From Cavia porcellus (Eukaryota; Chordata; Mammalia; Rodentia; Caviidae): a stretch of 64,000 bases of DNA. Every line of letters begins with the position of its first letter. The first letter of the stretch is position 1. A program made the position numbers and the translations under genes. This document shows positions 34,540-47,006 of the stretch, one piece after another. The DNA lies in the NCBI RefSeq assembly GCF_034190915.1, contig NW_026947489.1:63364001-63428000 (forward strand), given 5' to 3'. The notes under the pieces were generated by a model that ran no database searches, was not told the origin of the DNA, and saw only the letters and a list, made by a program, of their open reading frames with translations.

Positions 34540-34765
34540 AGCCTCCCAGCTGAGTGTCGCAGTGCGCCTGCGTGCTGCAGCCCCTTTGTTGCCCCGGCAC
34601 TAGGTTCGCGTTGCGCCTGCGCAATGGGCAGGCACGAACAAGTGTGCTGAACCCTTGGTGCCGGCTGGGGGCGAGCGGACCTAGAGCAGCCGCCGGAGCC
34701 GTTGGACCGTCGCAGCGGGGTTTCAGAGGCCCAGGAGGTGGGAGACTTCCCACTAGGTGTCTGAG
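34540..34765 (+). promoter_or_regulatory. GDPD1: GDPD1 CpG-island promoter with two NRF1-like sites
   Basis: An abrupt rise in GC and CpG starts at about 34540 and continues into intron 1 (to about 35560). Two copies of tgcgcctgcg (34563-34572 and 34612-34621, the second extended to tgcgcctgcgca) resemble the NRF1 consensus. There is no TATA box. The start codon at 34766 has G at -3. The GTG codon at 34757 is in frame but is not the start; the known N-terminus is MSSTAAF. Confidence 0.7.
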
Positions 34766-34907
34766 ATGTCGTCCACCGCAGCCTTTTGCCTTCTCTCTAC
34801 CCTGGGAGGGTACTTGGTGACCTCATTCTTGTTGCTTAAATACCCGACCTTGCTGCACCAGAAAAAGAAGCAGCGATTCCTCAGTAAACACATCTCTCAC
34901 CGCGGAG
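34766..34907 (+). CDS. GDPD1: GDPD1 exon 1
   Basis: Glycerophosphodiester phosphodiesterase domain-containing protein 1 (GDE4), a membrane-anchored lysophospholipase D that makes lysophosphatidic acid and N-acylethanolamines. The first 47 codons encode a hydrophobic N-terminal helix (about residues 5-25), a basic KKKQRFLSKH stretch, and the start of the catalytic domain, SHRG. His45 and Arg46 are the substrate-phosphate and acid/base residues of the family. The exon ends at GGAG|GTGAGG, one base into Gly48. Confidence 0.96.
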
Positions 34908-35560
34908 GTGAGGTGGGGGTTTCCTCAGACCTGAGGGCTGACGGGGGGAGGGCTGTGTTTGTGAGGAGAGCTGAGGGGCCTCTGGGATTCTGCAGAAGGC
35001 GACCGGATGGAAATGACGTGAGAGTTTGAGGAAGAATGGGCTTGTGTGGCTGTAAGACTCCCTCGGAGGAGAAGGTGCTGGAAGGGGAGAAGAGGGGAGG
35101 TCGGGAGGAAGGGGTCTGCGGTCGGGGCTCTGGCGTGTCTGGCGACCCGCGGTGTCCCGGCTTCTATGAGGGGAAGAGCTTAGGATGCGAATGAAGGGCA
35201 GACCGGGCGCTTCTCTGCGGGTGGAAGGAGGAACGCAAGATCCCTTCCTGGCAGCCGGGCACCAAGCGGGAGCGCCCCGCAGAGCCTGGGGTACGCCGGG
35301 GGCGGGAGCCGACTGCTCTGAGCGAGCCGGTGGCGGGGCGGCTGGGGGAGACCGGGAAAGAGCGGAGCTGAGCTCAATCTGCGCGTACCTGGAGAAGCTG
35401 AGGCCCTGGTGTCTGCGTTGCGCGGGGACCAGTCCCACCCTCAAGCTCTACAGCAGAGCCTTCGTAATTGAGAAGAGAGAGAAACCGAGTCCCCGAGCCC
35501 GAGGCGTTTCCCAAGGTCACACAATTAAGAATTTGGGACGAACTGGAACGTGGAACTGGA
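34908..35560 (+). other. GDPD1: GDPD1 intron 1 start: CpG island, MIR remnant
   Basis: GC-rich, CpG-dense sequence continuing the promoter island. Long open frames here on both strands are composition artefacts. 35465-35565 (cccaaggtcacacaattaag...) resembles an old MIR in minus orientation. Confidence 0.6.
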
Positions 35561-37626
35561 CAGAGTTCCTGCACCTGTTTTATGTGTTTGTTGCGGTTTT
35601 TTTTTTTTTTTTTTTAGCATCTCCTAAAAATAACACGTGGATTTCCAAAAGAAAATGATTTAGTTTACGGCAGGAAAGTATTTTTTAAATAAAACAAACT
35701 TTTTATGCTAGGCGTGGCAGCGTGCACTTGTGATCCCAGCACTTAGGAAGGCTAAGACTAGAGGGTTGCTGTGAGTTCGAGGTCAGGCTGGGCTACACAG
35801 AGAGCCTTGTGTCAAAAAATTTGTAAAAGTACCTAACTATAAAGATGCTAGGTGGTCCACCCTCAGATTTCCAAAATAGCAGGTCAAATCTTTGTCCCTT
35901 CATTCTGATGTTACAGTGTGACTTTATTATATTTCAAGTGTAATATATAAAATTTTGTGAAATTGGATTGTTTCAATCACCTTTAACTTTTCTACAGGGA
36001 TGAATGTAACACCAATTTAAATTTGCTTGAAAATTTAGTCTAATGGTAAGTTGCAGTAATTCACAGTGTGAAATTTGAGTTAGTGTCATAGCCCCTATTA
36101 TGAAAAGTATTGGGCAGGAAGAAGTTTTAAATGTCACCGAAATGTGTTATTCTCCTATATAACTTTGTGTTAAGCACAGTTCTAATGAATGATTTCAATA
36201 GTTATCCTAGTCTCACCTCAAAAAGCAGTAAAAGTTTAAAGACTTAATAGTTAAATGTCATGTTATTGATGCTAATTTGACTTACTTGGTCTATTTTATC
36301 TGTGATACTTATCTGTGGAATTTAACACAAGGCCTTCCTACTGAGATACATCCTCAGCCCCTTTTTTGGGAGGAGGAGGCGGGATGTCTTTCTGCATTCC
36401 CAGTGTAGACTCAAACTTGTGATCCTCTTGCCTCAGCCTTCCAGACTGCTAGGATTACAGGGTTGTGCCAGTTCATCCTGTTTTATCTGTATTTCAGTAG
36501 AGATATGGTGTGAGATATGTGGATGTTTAACTACTAACCATAGGATGACTAACTACTAACCTTTGGAACCAGGGACCAGCTTTTAGTGTTTAAATTGTCA
36601 TTGGTGCATGTTTCAGTGATAATACACAGTGCCATCATGTTTACTGATTTACAAAAAAGTGTGCTTATGAAAAACTCCAAATAAAAACGAGAAACAAAAA
36701 AACTAGATCTTTTTAAAAACTTTCTAAACTGCCCTTATGAATTACCCAAATATTATCTTAAAAAAAATAATCTCTGAAATTTTGTGACACTCTGCAAGTG
36801 GAAAAAAAGACAATAGTACGTAGAGATTTAAAATGTGTGCTAGAATCAAATTCAGGAACATGAGATCTCAAGTCTTCATCTACTGTTAGAAATACTTCCA
36901 ATATATTTTCTCCCTAGATATTAAGTCATTTCAGTATTATTACATAGAACTCATTATATGGAAATTTTTATTATTTGTAAATATGTCATCAGTATTTGTA
37001 TAGCCGGTAATGCAGAAGCCTTTTGTAGGAATCTTCTTAAATATGTGCAGGCTTAAAATCTGTTTTACCTGTCTGATATTTCTGTAAAAACTAATAAATT
37101 CAGGCATATGCCTATAATCTCAGCACTCTGGCAGCTGGGGTGGGAAGGCAGGAGGCCTCTGTGAGTTCAAGGCCAGCCTGGGCTATGTAACGGAGGTCAA
37201 GTCTAGTCTGAACTACAAACTTGAGTCCCTTTCTAAAAAAAAAAAAAAAGACAAAAAAGAACTACAGTAAGTCTTTTTTTTTTTTTTTTTGGTACTAGGG
37301 ATCAGGCAGGTGCTTATGCCACTGAGCTAAATTTCTGGCCCAAGTAAGTCTTCTTATGTTAGTGCTTAATATATTCTTAAAAAAAAAAAAAAAAGAATCA
37401 TTTTTATTTATTTATTTTTGGTACTAGGGATCAAATGTAGAATCTCGTGCAAGGCAGATACTCTGCCACTGAGCTAACTCTTTGGCCCCCTTTTTTGAGA
37501 CAGGATATGAGTTTGTTTTGTGATGCTTTCTCATTTTTTGTGCTTTTTGAGACATAGTCTCCCTATGTAGCTTAGACTGTCTTTGAAGTCTTCGTAGTTC
37601 AGGCTGCCCTCAAAATCTGTTAATTC
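35561..37626 (+). repeat. GDPD1: GDPD1 intron 1, part 2
   Basis: B1 (+) at 35708-35815, ID-B1 (-) at 36310-36480, B1 (+) at 37100-37255, ID (-) at 37275-37340, ID (-) at 37405-37490 and B1 (-) at 37495-37610. 35820-36300 and 36485-37085 look unique. Confidence 0.7.
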
Positions 37627-37808
37627 GCTGGGTGTGGTGGCTCATGCCTGTAATTCCAGCATTTGGGAGGCTGAGGCAGGAGGATCGTTGCGAGTTCGAG
37701 ACCAGCCTAGGCTACAAAGTGAGCTCAAGGCCAGCCTGAACTGCACAGTGAGACCCTGTCTCAAAAAGACCAAAAAAAAAAAAAAAAAAAAAACAAAGAA
37801 AGAAAAAA
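37627..37808 (+). repeat. Young B1 SINE inserted in another B1
   Basis: A full B1 with the internal duplicated unit, the ctgtctcaaaaagac end and a long A tail. Perfect 15-bp duplication aaaatctgttaattc at 37612-37626 and 37809-37823. The host is an older minus-strand B1 (37495-37880). Confidence 0.92.
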
Positions 37809-37879
37809 AAAATCTGTTAATTCTTTTGCCTCAGCCTCCTTAGTGTTGGGATTACAGGCATGCGCTACCATGCCTGGCT

Positions 37880-38717
37880 TAATACACTCCTAGTGAGTAC
37901 CCACGTCACAGTGATATAGCAGATACTTACTTAAAAATGCTTGTAATTCAAGATACTAAGTATGTGCAAATAAGACATAAGTAAGTAGGTGACTCAAGTT
38001 ACTTGACTGGTTGTAGTTTTTGTCTTGAATACTAATATCAGCATTTACTCTAGACTTCGTTTAGATTGCTCACATTTGTGCTTATCCTATTGCTCTAACT
38101 GCAATAATTTGATATTTAGTCTGCCCTTTAAAGTTGTATTTTCCTATATCTGGACTTATACTGTATATACTGAGATAGGATAGCAGGGAAATAATTGAAC
38201 TTAACCGAATCTGTTTCTGTGGGCCAGTTAGGTCAATCAACAGGCTTTTTAGAAGATAATCTGTTTTTTAGGGTTCAGTGACCGAAGAACAAAAGAGTAT
38301 CATCAACTGATGAAATCCTTTCCTTTACGCCTTTTAATCTTGGTCTGAAGCCAGGAAACTCACAATCTGGTCATCCTGCCACAGATTGCTTTAGCAGGCG
38401 GTGAACCAAACTTCAGTTGATCGTGCAAGAAGAAAATGAGACATGAGTTTGGAAGTTGCATTCTGCAGTTCAGTGGAAGCCTGTTTTCTGCCTTACAGAA
38501 CTGGTTCTCTTCAGTTCTTGTCCCTTCATTCTTAGTATCTGGGCACTGTTTCTAGTGTATCTAGGAGAGCTTCTTCCCAGCTAGCTTGTTCATGTCAACT
38601 GATGACAACATAGTAATTTGACCTTTATTTAATAATACTATACTGTTTAATAAAGCAAATAGTAGACTGATATGTTATTTTCAGTGATGGCCATACATAT
38701 AAAATATAGATTGGTAG
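37880..38717 (+). other. GDPD1: GDPD1 intron 1: unique stretch
   Basis: About 840 bp with no recognised repeat and no ORF. Confidence 0.6.
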
Positions 38718-38802
38718 GGGCTGGGGATTTAGCTCAGCGGCATAAGCGCCTGCCTTGCAAGTGCAGTCATGAGTTCGATCCCTGGTATTGACAAAAAAAA
38801 AG
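38718..38802 (+). repeat. ID SINE with TSDs
   Basis: ID (+) with duplication atatagat(t/a)ggtag at 38704-38717 and 38803-38816. Confidence 0.9.
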
Positions 38803-38849
38803 ATATAGATAGGTAGATAGATACAGATATGTATATGTATATATATCTT

Positions 38850-38984
38850 ACCAGGCATGGTTATGCACATCTGTAATCCCAACACTAGGAGGCTGAGGCA
38901 GGAGGATCACCTGGAGTTTGAAACCAGCCTAGGGCATATAAGCAAGTTTAAAGCCAACCTGCACTACATGGCAAGGCTCTGTCT

Positions 38985-39031
<47 letters not shown>

Positions 39032-40241
39032 TATATTTGTGTATATATACATATCTATATCTGTGTCTCTCTATATAATCTTTTTTGTGTGTGTAGTACT
39101 AAAGATTGAAGCTAGAGTCTTGCACATGCTAGGCAAGTGCTATTCCACTAGGTTGTACTCCATTCTCTGCCTCCCTTTCTCTGTGTCTCTCTCTCTCTCG
39201 CTCCTTGATCAGTTGTCCATGTTGGCCTCAAACTTGTAATCCTCTCACATCAGCCTCTTGAATAACTGGGATTACAGGCTTATGCCACCATGCCCAGTCA
39301 TAAAAATATTTTTTTTAAGAGATCTTACTGTGTAGCCCAAACTAGCATTAAATTCTTGATTTTTCTGCCTTAGCCTCCTGTGTACTGTATTATAGGCCCT
39401 GAGTCACCACCTCCAGCTCTTGTCATTGGTTTTATAAACATCACCTAAGCCCATATGTATATTATGAATACAAGGATGTTAATGATAGTGGTGATTGGAG
39501 CATAACTGTTAAGACAACTCTGTAATTTTTTTTTTTTTTTTTGGTACTGGGGATCAAACTCACAACCTCACGCTTCCCAGGCAGGTGTTTATGCCACTGA
39601 GCTAAATCCCTGGCCCTACACCTGTAACATTTATTGTACTTTTATTGGTATATACTATGTTCGAGAGTTAAAAAGAAACTGCACAGATTATTCTTGCTAT
39701 CACACCATTTAAGTCTAGTTAAGGAAACAAAATAGAATGCTTTCTTATCCTCTCAGAGATTAACCAATTGCAAAGTAATTATGAAGCACAGCATAAGGGA
39801 GAAAAGTTAATATAAGAGTGAAAAATTGGGAAGTATGTAGTGAAGCATTGAATAAATTGGGAATTTTCAGATAATATTTTATCAAAAAAATTACCAGTGT
39901 GTTGGTACCAGTGACACTAGCACTGGTAAAGAAGGAATGAAGAGGATACAAACAGAAGAATAATGAACAGATTATACTAGGATAGCATGTAAATCTGTAT
40001 TAGGTACTAATTATCTTCCACATTTCATACTAATTAAAAATTAAAATCTAGGGGCCAGGGTTTAGCTCAGCGGCGTAAGTGCCAGGTTGGCAAACGCAAG
40101 GTCGTGAGTTTGATCTCTGACACCAAAAAAGAAACAAAAAAAAAAAAAATTTAAAATCTAGCTGGAAGTGGTGATAAATGCATATAATCCAAGCTATTCA
40201 GGAAGCTGAAGCAGAAGAATCTCAAATTTGAGGCCAGTCTG
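38850..40241 (+). repeat. GDPD1 intron 1: SINE cluster
   Basis: B1 (+) at 38852-38985 with a long A tail running into (TA)n to about 39040. ID-B1 (-) at 39085-39300, B1 (-) at 39310-39415, ID (-) at 39525-39620, ID (+) at 40050-40140 with flanking ttaaaatctag repeats, and B1 (+) from 40155. 39625-40030 is unassigned. Confidence 0.7.
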
Positions 40242-40303
40242 GACTGGAGATTTAGTTCAGTGGCATAAGCGCCTGAACGAAAAAGACAAAAAAAAAAAAA
40301 AAA
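40242..40303 (+). repeat. Internally deleted ID SINE lacking the B box
   Basis: It keeps the A box (ggagatttagttcagtgg) and the gaaaaagac A tail, but jumps from gcgcctg straight to aacgaaaaagac. Duplication ttgaggccagt(c/t)tg at 40228-40241 and 40304-40317. Confidence 0.88.
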
Positions 40304-40317
40304 TTGAGGCCAGTTTG

Positions 40318-42045
40318 AGCAGTTTGGCCAGTAAACTATTACAAGCTGGGCAAGGTGGGGCATCTTGTAATTCCAGCATGGGAGCTGAGGCAGGAGGATC
40401 ACTGAGAGTGCAAGGTAGCACATAGTTCAAGGCCAGCCTAAACTACATGAGGGGACATTGCCTCAAAACAAAACTCCCAAAATAAATAAATAACATTTAA
40501 AAAGGGTTGGGGAGCAGATGTGGTGGCTTACACCTCCCATAACTCAGGAGGCTGATGCAGGAGGATTGTTGCAAGTTCGAGTCTTGCCTGCGTTACAAAG
40601 TGAGCTCAAGCCCAGCTTGAGTTGCATAGTGAGACTCTTAAACAAAAAAAAAGGAAAGAAAGAAAATACGGGGGTTGTAGCTCAGTGGAAGAGTGCGTGG
40701 CTGTCATGTGTTGAGGTGCTAGGTTCGATTGCCAATACTACCAGAAAAAAAAGCTAAAATTTCATTTGCATATAGAATGGTTATTTGCACATCCAGGAAT
40801 TATATAAGCTATTTATTAGGAAAAACAAAAAATTAATGACAAGCTGGCTTCTGTGAGTGAAATCTTTTCACAAGAGAAGCACTACCAATAAATTATTCCT
40901 TGGGGAAGAGTTCTTAATTAGTCCGTTAGTTACTCTCCAGACTTTCACCATATGAGTCTCAGTAATTTATGAGTATTATCATTGTGGAATTTATCCTCTA
41001 GCTTTATAAACAAATAGAAGGAAATAATGATAAGGACCAATGTGAGTAATTTTCCTGTAAATAGTCGTAGGAACCAGCATTTATTGACTTGTAAAGGTGA
41101 AGTAAAGGGAATTTTATGTGAATGGCAGCGTAAAAACAGCAGCACAGTTAGTGATTAAAAGGATGAGCTCTGAAATCATACTACAGGGCTTGACTCCTGG
41201 TCCTCCTTTTAGCTGTGACCTCAGCCAATTTTATTTCTGGAAATATTTAATACATTTAGGACAGTTGTATTTTTAATGAAATATATAATGTGGATAAGCA
41301 TAGTATCTAACTTCTGTTAATTAATTACTAATATCTTGATCACCTTTTTTTTTTTTTTTTTGCCTTTCTTGAGATAGAGTCTGCTATGTAGTTCAAGTTG
41401 GCTTAAACTCACCTTGTAGGCCAGCCTTGAACTCACAGTGATCCTTCTGCCTCAGCCTCCCAAGTGCTGAGACATGCACCATCACACCTGGCTTGATTAC
41501 CTTTTCAATTTTTTTTTTACCTTTTCAATTTTTTTTTTACCTTTTCAGAATTTTAGTAATGACTCTTACAGTGGTAGCAAGACATGTTGCCCAAGAGTAA
41601 TGGAAAAGTTGACTTCCAACCAGGCATGGTGGCACATGCTTGTAATCCCAACTTTCTGGAGGTTGAGGCAAGAGGAGTTCTGAGAGTTTGAGGTCAGCCT
41701 GGACTACATAGTAAGTTCAAGACAAGCCTGGACTACATAGTGAGCTCCTACTTCAAAAAAAGCAAACAAAGGTGCTGGGGATTTAGCTCAGCGGCATAAA
41801 GCAAGCCTTGCAAGCAAGCAGTCGTGAGTTTGATCCCCGGTACTGATAAAAAAGAAAAAGACAAAAAAAAAAGCAAACAAAAAATACAAATTTTATTAAA
41901 TTTTACATGTTTTTGAGAAAAGTTCTTGCTAGATAGTCTATAGACTATAGAAATCTAGGCTGGTATGGAACTTGTGATTGTCCTGCCTTGGCCATCTGAG
42001 TGTTGGAACTACAGGCATGTGCCACTATGCTCAACAATAAATTTG
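40318..42045 (+). repeat. GDPD1 intron 1: SINE cluster and a 20-bp triplicate
   Basis: B1 (+) at 40340-40470, B1 (+) at 40515-40650 then ID (+) at 40665-40745, and B1 (-) at 41350-41490. Three tandem ~20-bp units (taccttttcaattttttttt) at about 41498-41546, B1 (+) at 41615-41760, ID (+) at 41772-41863 with aaaaagcaaacaaa flanks and B1 (-) at 41910-42045. 40750-41340 is unique. Confidence 0.7.
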
Positions 42046-44388
42046 TGCACCAGTAGGCCCAGCTAACAGTTGTGATTTTTTAAAAAATACCGTATAATGA
42101 ACCAAATGGCACATGCCTGTAAATCTAGCTACTCTTGAGGCTCTCGGGGATTGCAAATCTGAGGTCAGTCTGGGCAATTCAGTGAGACCCTGCCTCAAAA
42201 TAAAAGCTAGAAAAACAGCTGGAGTATAACTCGGTGCTCTCAAGGTTTAGTTCCCGGTACTGGGGGAAAAAAATAACAAATCACATAACAAAATGTGTCA
42301 ACATTTAACAGATCAGCATAATTTGGTGACTCAGTATTGTCCAGATGACCAACAAACAACGTCATAAAGCCATTTATGTGAAAGATCCATTTGAAGTTAA
42401 AGATGGATGAGTGGGATGTCATGTAAACAAGTAGGAAGAAGTCATCAATAGGGATTCAGATTCTACCTTGCTACCAACTTTTAAGAAACTAGCATTCATT
42501 GCTGGGTGTGGTGGTACACTGCTGTAATCCCAGCCACCTGTTAGGCTGAGGTAGGGGGATTGCAAATTCAAGCCCAGCCTGAGCAATTTAGCATCACCCT
42601 GTCACTAAATAAAATGCCCTGGAGATTTAGGTCAGTGCTTCTTGGGTTCAACCCCTAGCGCCACAAAAAGAAAAAAAAAAAAAAAGGAAGGATCTACCAG
42701 TTGTTGAATCTTGAGGTAGTGTTTTTTGTTTGGTTTATGATTTCCTTTTTTGTGCTATTGAGGATTGAACCCAAGGCCTTGCTCACTGAGCCACACCTCC
42801 TGTCTCGTGATATAGTATGGCGAAAGTCTTTCTTTTCCAACTGCTTATCTGTGTGGAGGTAGAAGAGACTCTGCCTGCTTCTTTTTAAGCCAGACATTAA
42901 ACAGGTTTGCAAAAATGTAAAACAATGTCACCATTTCATTAAGGTTTTTTTTGTTTTTTAATAGTACTGGAGGTCAAACTCATGACCTCATGCTTGCCAG
43001 GCAGGTGCTTGTGCCACTGAGCTATATCCCCAGCCCTGAGTTTTTGTTTGTTTTAGGAAACAGGTTTTTTTTCCCCATAAAAATGTCATCTTAGCATGTA
43101 GTGAGTTTATTGTTTTTTTTTTCAATAATGAAATGAAATTCAGATTTCTAGGGCCTAATTTCTAATACATAATTGCTAGTGGGTATAATTCACATGATCA
43201 AAAGCACTTTGGAACACTCAGTAATTTTTTGGTAAAATGGAGTCCAGAGACCTAAAATGATCTGGCTCAAAGCATTAATTTTAAATACATACCTGCTGCA
43301 GTGGACATAGCTATAATTCCAGCACTCAGGAGGCTGAGACAGGAGGATCTTTGTGAGTTTGAGACCAGCCTGGGTTACATAGTGAGACCCTGTCTCAACA
43401 GAACAAAATTGAACTAAACTAACTATATAGTAAGAGTCATTGGAATAAAGAATGGATTTCAAATTAAAAAAAAATTGGGAGACGATGATGAGAATGTTTC
43501 AGAGAGATGGCACTGTATTGAATCCTATTTTTTTTTTTTTCTGAGACAGGGTCTCATTACATAGCATGGGCTGGCCTTGAACTCACTAGGTAGCCCAAGC
43601 TGACCTAAAACATAGCTGTAGCAGTTCTCCTCCCTCAGCTTCCCAAGTGCTGAGATTCCAGGCATGTGCCGCCGTGCTTAGCTGACCCCTAGTTTTTTGA
43701 GACAGGGGCTCACTGTGTTGGCCAGGATAGCCCCATACTCCTGGGTTTAGGTGGTCCTCCTATGGTCTCTCTATTTAAAAAATAACACATATTCCTTGTA
43801 GAAGGTTTATAAGGTATAAGAGAATGCATATTAGAATAGAAATATCATCTGTATTCTAACCATCTGGAGATAAGCACTACTAATTTGATTTGTTAGGTTA
43901 AACTTCTGTTTGATAGGGGGAAAGTTAAGAAATTGAAAAGACACTGAAAGCCAGGCAGGCTGGCACACTCTTGTAATCCCAGCACTGGGGAGACTGAGGC
44001 AAGAGGATCACTGCAAGTTCAAGACCAGCCTGGGCTGCAAGTAAGTCCAAGGCCAGCCTGAGCTGCATAGTGAGACCCTGTCTCAAAAAGACAAAATAAA
44101 ATAATTGACTTTGATCAGCAGCTGACCATAGTGATTGCCAGTCTCTGCCAGTGTGAGGTTACCCTTACTCTCTTTATAATTATTATTTTTGAATGGAACA
44201 TTTTGAAACTACATAAATATCCCATTTGGTATCAGATTTTCAATTCATTTTATTAAAAAAAATTCAGAATGTTCTATTTTATCCTGTGGTTTAAAATTTG
44301 CCACTGTCATTATTTTGATACTGGCACTATCCCAGATTTTAATCTGTGAAGGGACCTTCATTTCATGCTGACTTCTGTGTCCTTTTAA
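42046..44388 (+). repeat. GDPD1 intron 1: SINE cluster
   Basis: B1 (+) at 42105-42205, ID (+) at 42215-42265, B1 (+) at 42500-42605, ID (+) at 42615-42665, ID (-) at 42750-42800 and ID (-) at 42960-43035. B1 (+) at 43295-43400, B1 (-) at 43540-43680, a B1 (-) piece at 43690-43765 and B1 (+) at 43950-44100. 43770-43945 and 44105-44385 are unassigned. Confidence 0.68.
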
Positions 44389-44403
44389 CTTCCTTGCACT
44401 TTG

Positions 44404-44495
44404 TTCTTTTTTTTTTTTTGGTATCAGGGTTCGAACTCATGACCTCGAGCTTGCCAGGCAGGTGCTTAAGCCACTGAGCTAAATTCCCAGCCCCT
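44404..44495 (-). repeat. ID SINE with TSDs
   Basis: Minus-strand ID. The duplication cttccttgca(c/t)tttg lies at 44389-44403 and 44496-44510. Confidence 0.92.
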
Positions 44496-44510
44496 CTTCC
44501 TTGCATTTTG

Positions 44511-45124
44511 ACACAAGTAGTAGTTTAACTTAATTTACTAATAACCACATTAGTGCTTTTGTCTTTATGGTAATATTCTAGAGTACACACACACACAGTC
44601 TTTTTTTTTTTTAAGTTAGGGTTTCACTATGCAGTTCTAGACTGAACTCACTCTGTAGCCTAGCCTGGTCTCGAATTCACAGTGATCCTTCTGTCTCAGC
44701 TGCCCAAGTACTGGAATTATAGGTGTGAGCCACTATACCGAGTTTTGCTCTGGAATATTGGTTATCTGAATATAACATTTTCGTAGTTTTTGAATACAAC
44801 ACCAGTTAACCTCATCTAACCAAGGATATCTAACCTCAGAAGGGCCCTTTCTTTAGAAAAAAATAACTTCCATATTTACTGCAACTGTTTTCTATCATGT
44901 ATCAACTCTAATAATCAAAGTGAGACCAGGCATCCTAACTCCATAGTCTCATCCTCAAATATGACACTATACTGCATTCAGCCAGAAAATTAAAACAACT
45001 ACTTCTTTTAGCAATTCATGAGTAAGGCAAGAAAGAGACAAGTAAATAGTTATGAAATAATTATGCTTAATATGATAAATAACTGAGAAGAGTTATGCAT
45101 GACTGTGAGGGTACAGAGGGAAGA
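44511..45124 (+). repeat. GDPD1 intron 1: one B1, unique DNA
   Basis: B1 (-) at 44605-44742; the remainder shows nothing recognisable. Confidence 0.65.
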
Positions 45125-46140
45125 CTTTTGTTTAATTTTTAAAGTTATTTAAAAGAAAAAACAAAATAGAAAAAGGGTAGAAATATTACATAAGTTCAAA
45201 GAAAAGATAAACAGTAAGAAGTCATTAGTTGATAATTACAGACTGTCCTCTTACAAATAGTTGTTCAAGTTACAAAAGTGAAATATACAAAGTGGACATT
45301 CAGACAGCGAGATTGCAAACAGTTCTGTTCAACTATCCAACAAAAACTTAGTAATGTGGTCAACAATCCTATACACTCAAAACAAAGCAGGTTAAAAATC
45401 ACAAAGAATAATGGTATTGCTGGATTTCACATCATGACACTGTGGGCTCAGCCCTGGGTACTGTAGTGTCTTTTTTTCTTCAAAGTAGCTGTTCATTAGC
45501 GTTACAAGATCAGTTCTCATAAACTGTTCATAGGTTCTACGCATGTATGGGTCTCTACATGTATTTCTATCCTTTCTATATTAGAGGGAGAAACAAAACA
45601 AAGCAAGATAAAACAAAACATACTCCTGTAAAAACATGAAACGAAAAAATCATATAAAACCACAGTACAAGGTGATCTACAATGGTTACCATGTTGTCTC
45701 TTGTTACCTTCAATAGACTTGTCTATATCATTAGGCATAGTATAATTGAATATAGCATAACAATATTAATAAAAACAAAACATTGTAGCTAGTGTAAAAC
45801 TTCAAAAACAGGTAGTAATCAAACCAGAATGGGTATCTTGTCATCTTCAGTATAGTTGCCTATACTCTCAGACTTGATACTATCAATCCTAACAGTTTTG
45901 AATAAAATCTGTCAATACCAAACAGCCATCTGACAAACCAGATTCAACTAAGATCGATCATGGTAAAACAATATAAGTAATACAGGGCTTCAGATTAAGA
46001 TAATAGGAAATTAAGGATAATTACTATACTAAATCTGATGTACCTTATTTTTGGATACCTGTCTGTGTCTGCAGATCTAGTGCAAGTAGACAAACTGGAC
46101 AGAATATAATCTATCTAAACAGAGCAGTATGAGTAATGTG
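45125..46140 (-). mobile_element. 5'-truncated L1, 3' UTR only
   Basis: The minus strand matches the 3' UTR of the half-L1 (15930-14880) and of the L1 at 1-1480 over about 780 bp, including the gatagtatcaagt motif. Above 45905 it continues into upstream L1 3' UTR sequence shared with 640-745 of the window-edge L1, not into ORF1. This contrast locates the half-L1 junction. Confidence 0.8.
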
Positions 46141-46162
46141 GGTTTTAAATCCTGATACACAA

Positions 46163-46274
46163 TTTTTTTTTTTTTTTTTTGTCTTTTTCCTTTTTATCAG
46201 TACCAGGGATCGAACCCAGGACTGCCTACTTGCAACGCAGGCGCTTATGCCACTGAGCTAAATCCCCAGCCCCT
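46163..46274 (-). repeat. ID SINE with TSDs
   Basis: Complete minus-strand ID with gtctttttcctttttatc tail. Perfect duplication tcctgatacac on both sides (about 46150-46162 and 46275-46287). Confidence 0.9.
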
Positions 46275-46287
46275 TCCTGATACACTA

Positions 46288-46963
46288 TTAACAATATCTT
46301 CTGCCTTCTTTTTTTAGACTATTCCTCCCCTTTCACTCCCACAGGGTGCGCTGTGCATTTTTGGGTCCCACCAACTCCCTCAGTTTTTAGATGGGGGGCG
46401 GGGGAGCAACCTACTATTTACCTAAGTGATTCCAAACCTTTTCACTTCTGGACTTGATCTCAAGTTGTATTGCTTTACCTACAAAACCTGGGAAGACTTA
46501 TAATTTTGTTGTAGACATACATGTGTAGCAAATCCTTTTCTGTCTTTTCTTCAACAAATGAACAGATGGTAGAGCTAAAAATTATGTTTCGGTTTTCTTA
46601 ATTCTCCTGGGTTTCTATGACAGTGTTTTCTGCTTCTGCCCCCTCTTTTCCCCTCCTTTCCCTCACATTCCCTTCCTTTCGCCCTCTTCCTCCTCTTTTT
46701 CTTCCTTCTCCTTCCTTTGACGACTCCTCCTTTTTTATTTTGGTGGTATGGGATCAAACCCAAGGCCTTGTGCATGCTTGGCTTATGCTCTACTGTTTTT
46801 GATCATTGATTCCTACTGATAAAGCTGCAATTTTTTTTTTAAACCATACAAAAGACTTGTACTGTAAATTTATGTAATAAGTAAGCATCAGGATTCATTA
46901 ACTGTATTCATCCTAGAAAAATAACACGTTCGAAATATCTAGTAAATTTTAATATTTTCACAG
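46288..46963 (+). other. GDPD1: GDPD1 intron 1, distal part
   Basis: 46290-46560 is unassigned, possibly more L1. 46620-46735 is pyrimidine-rich, and an ID (-) remnant lies at 46738-46795. The last 160 bp before exon 2 are unique. Confidence 0.5.
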
Positions 46964-47006
46964 GTGCTGGAGAAAATTTGGAGAATACAATGGCAGCTTT
47001 TCAGCA
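46964..47006 (+). CDS. GDPD1: GDPD1 exon 2
   Basis: A 43-bp exon between ttttcacag and CA|GTAAGT, encoding GAGENLENTMAAFQ and two bases of His62. Glu51 and Asn52 in the GENLENT motif belong to the metal and catalytic site of GDPD enzymes. It is far too short to be seen as an ORF; it was found by motif, splice sites and phase. The intron before it is 12 kb and nearly filled with SINEs. Confidence 0.94.

Noticed and set aside
34757..34765. In-frame GTG upstream of the GDPD1 ATG as an alternative start
   Set aside because: The known N-terminus MSSTAAF begins at the ATG at 34766, which has a suitable context; nothing supports GTG initiation.
35185..35658. 157-codon ORF and antisense ORFs over the GDPD1 CpG island
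   Set aside because: Arg/Gly/Pro-rich translations from GC-rich DNA with few stops; no domain, and they overlap an MIR remnant and a T-run.
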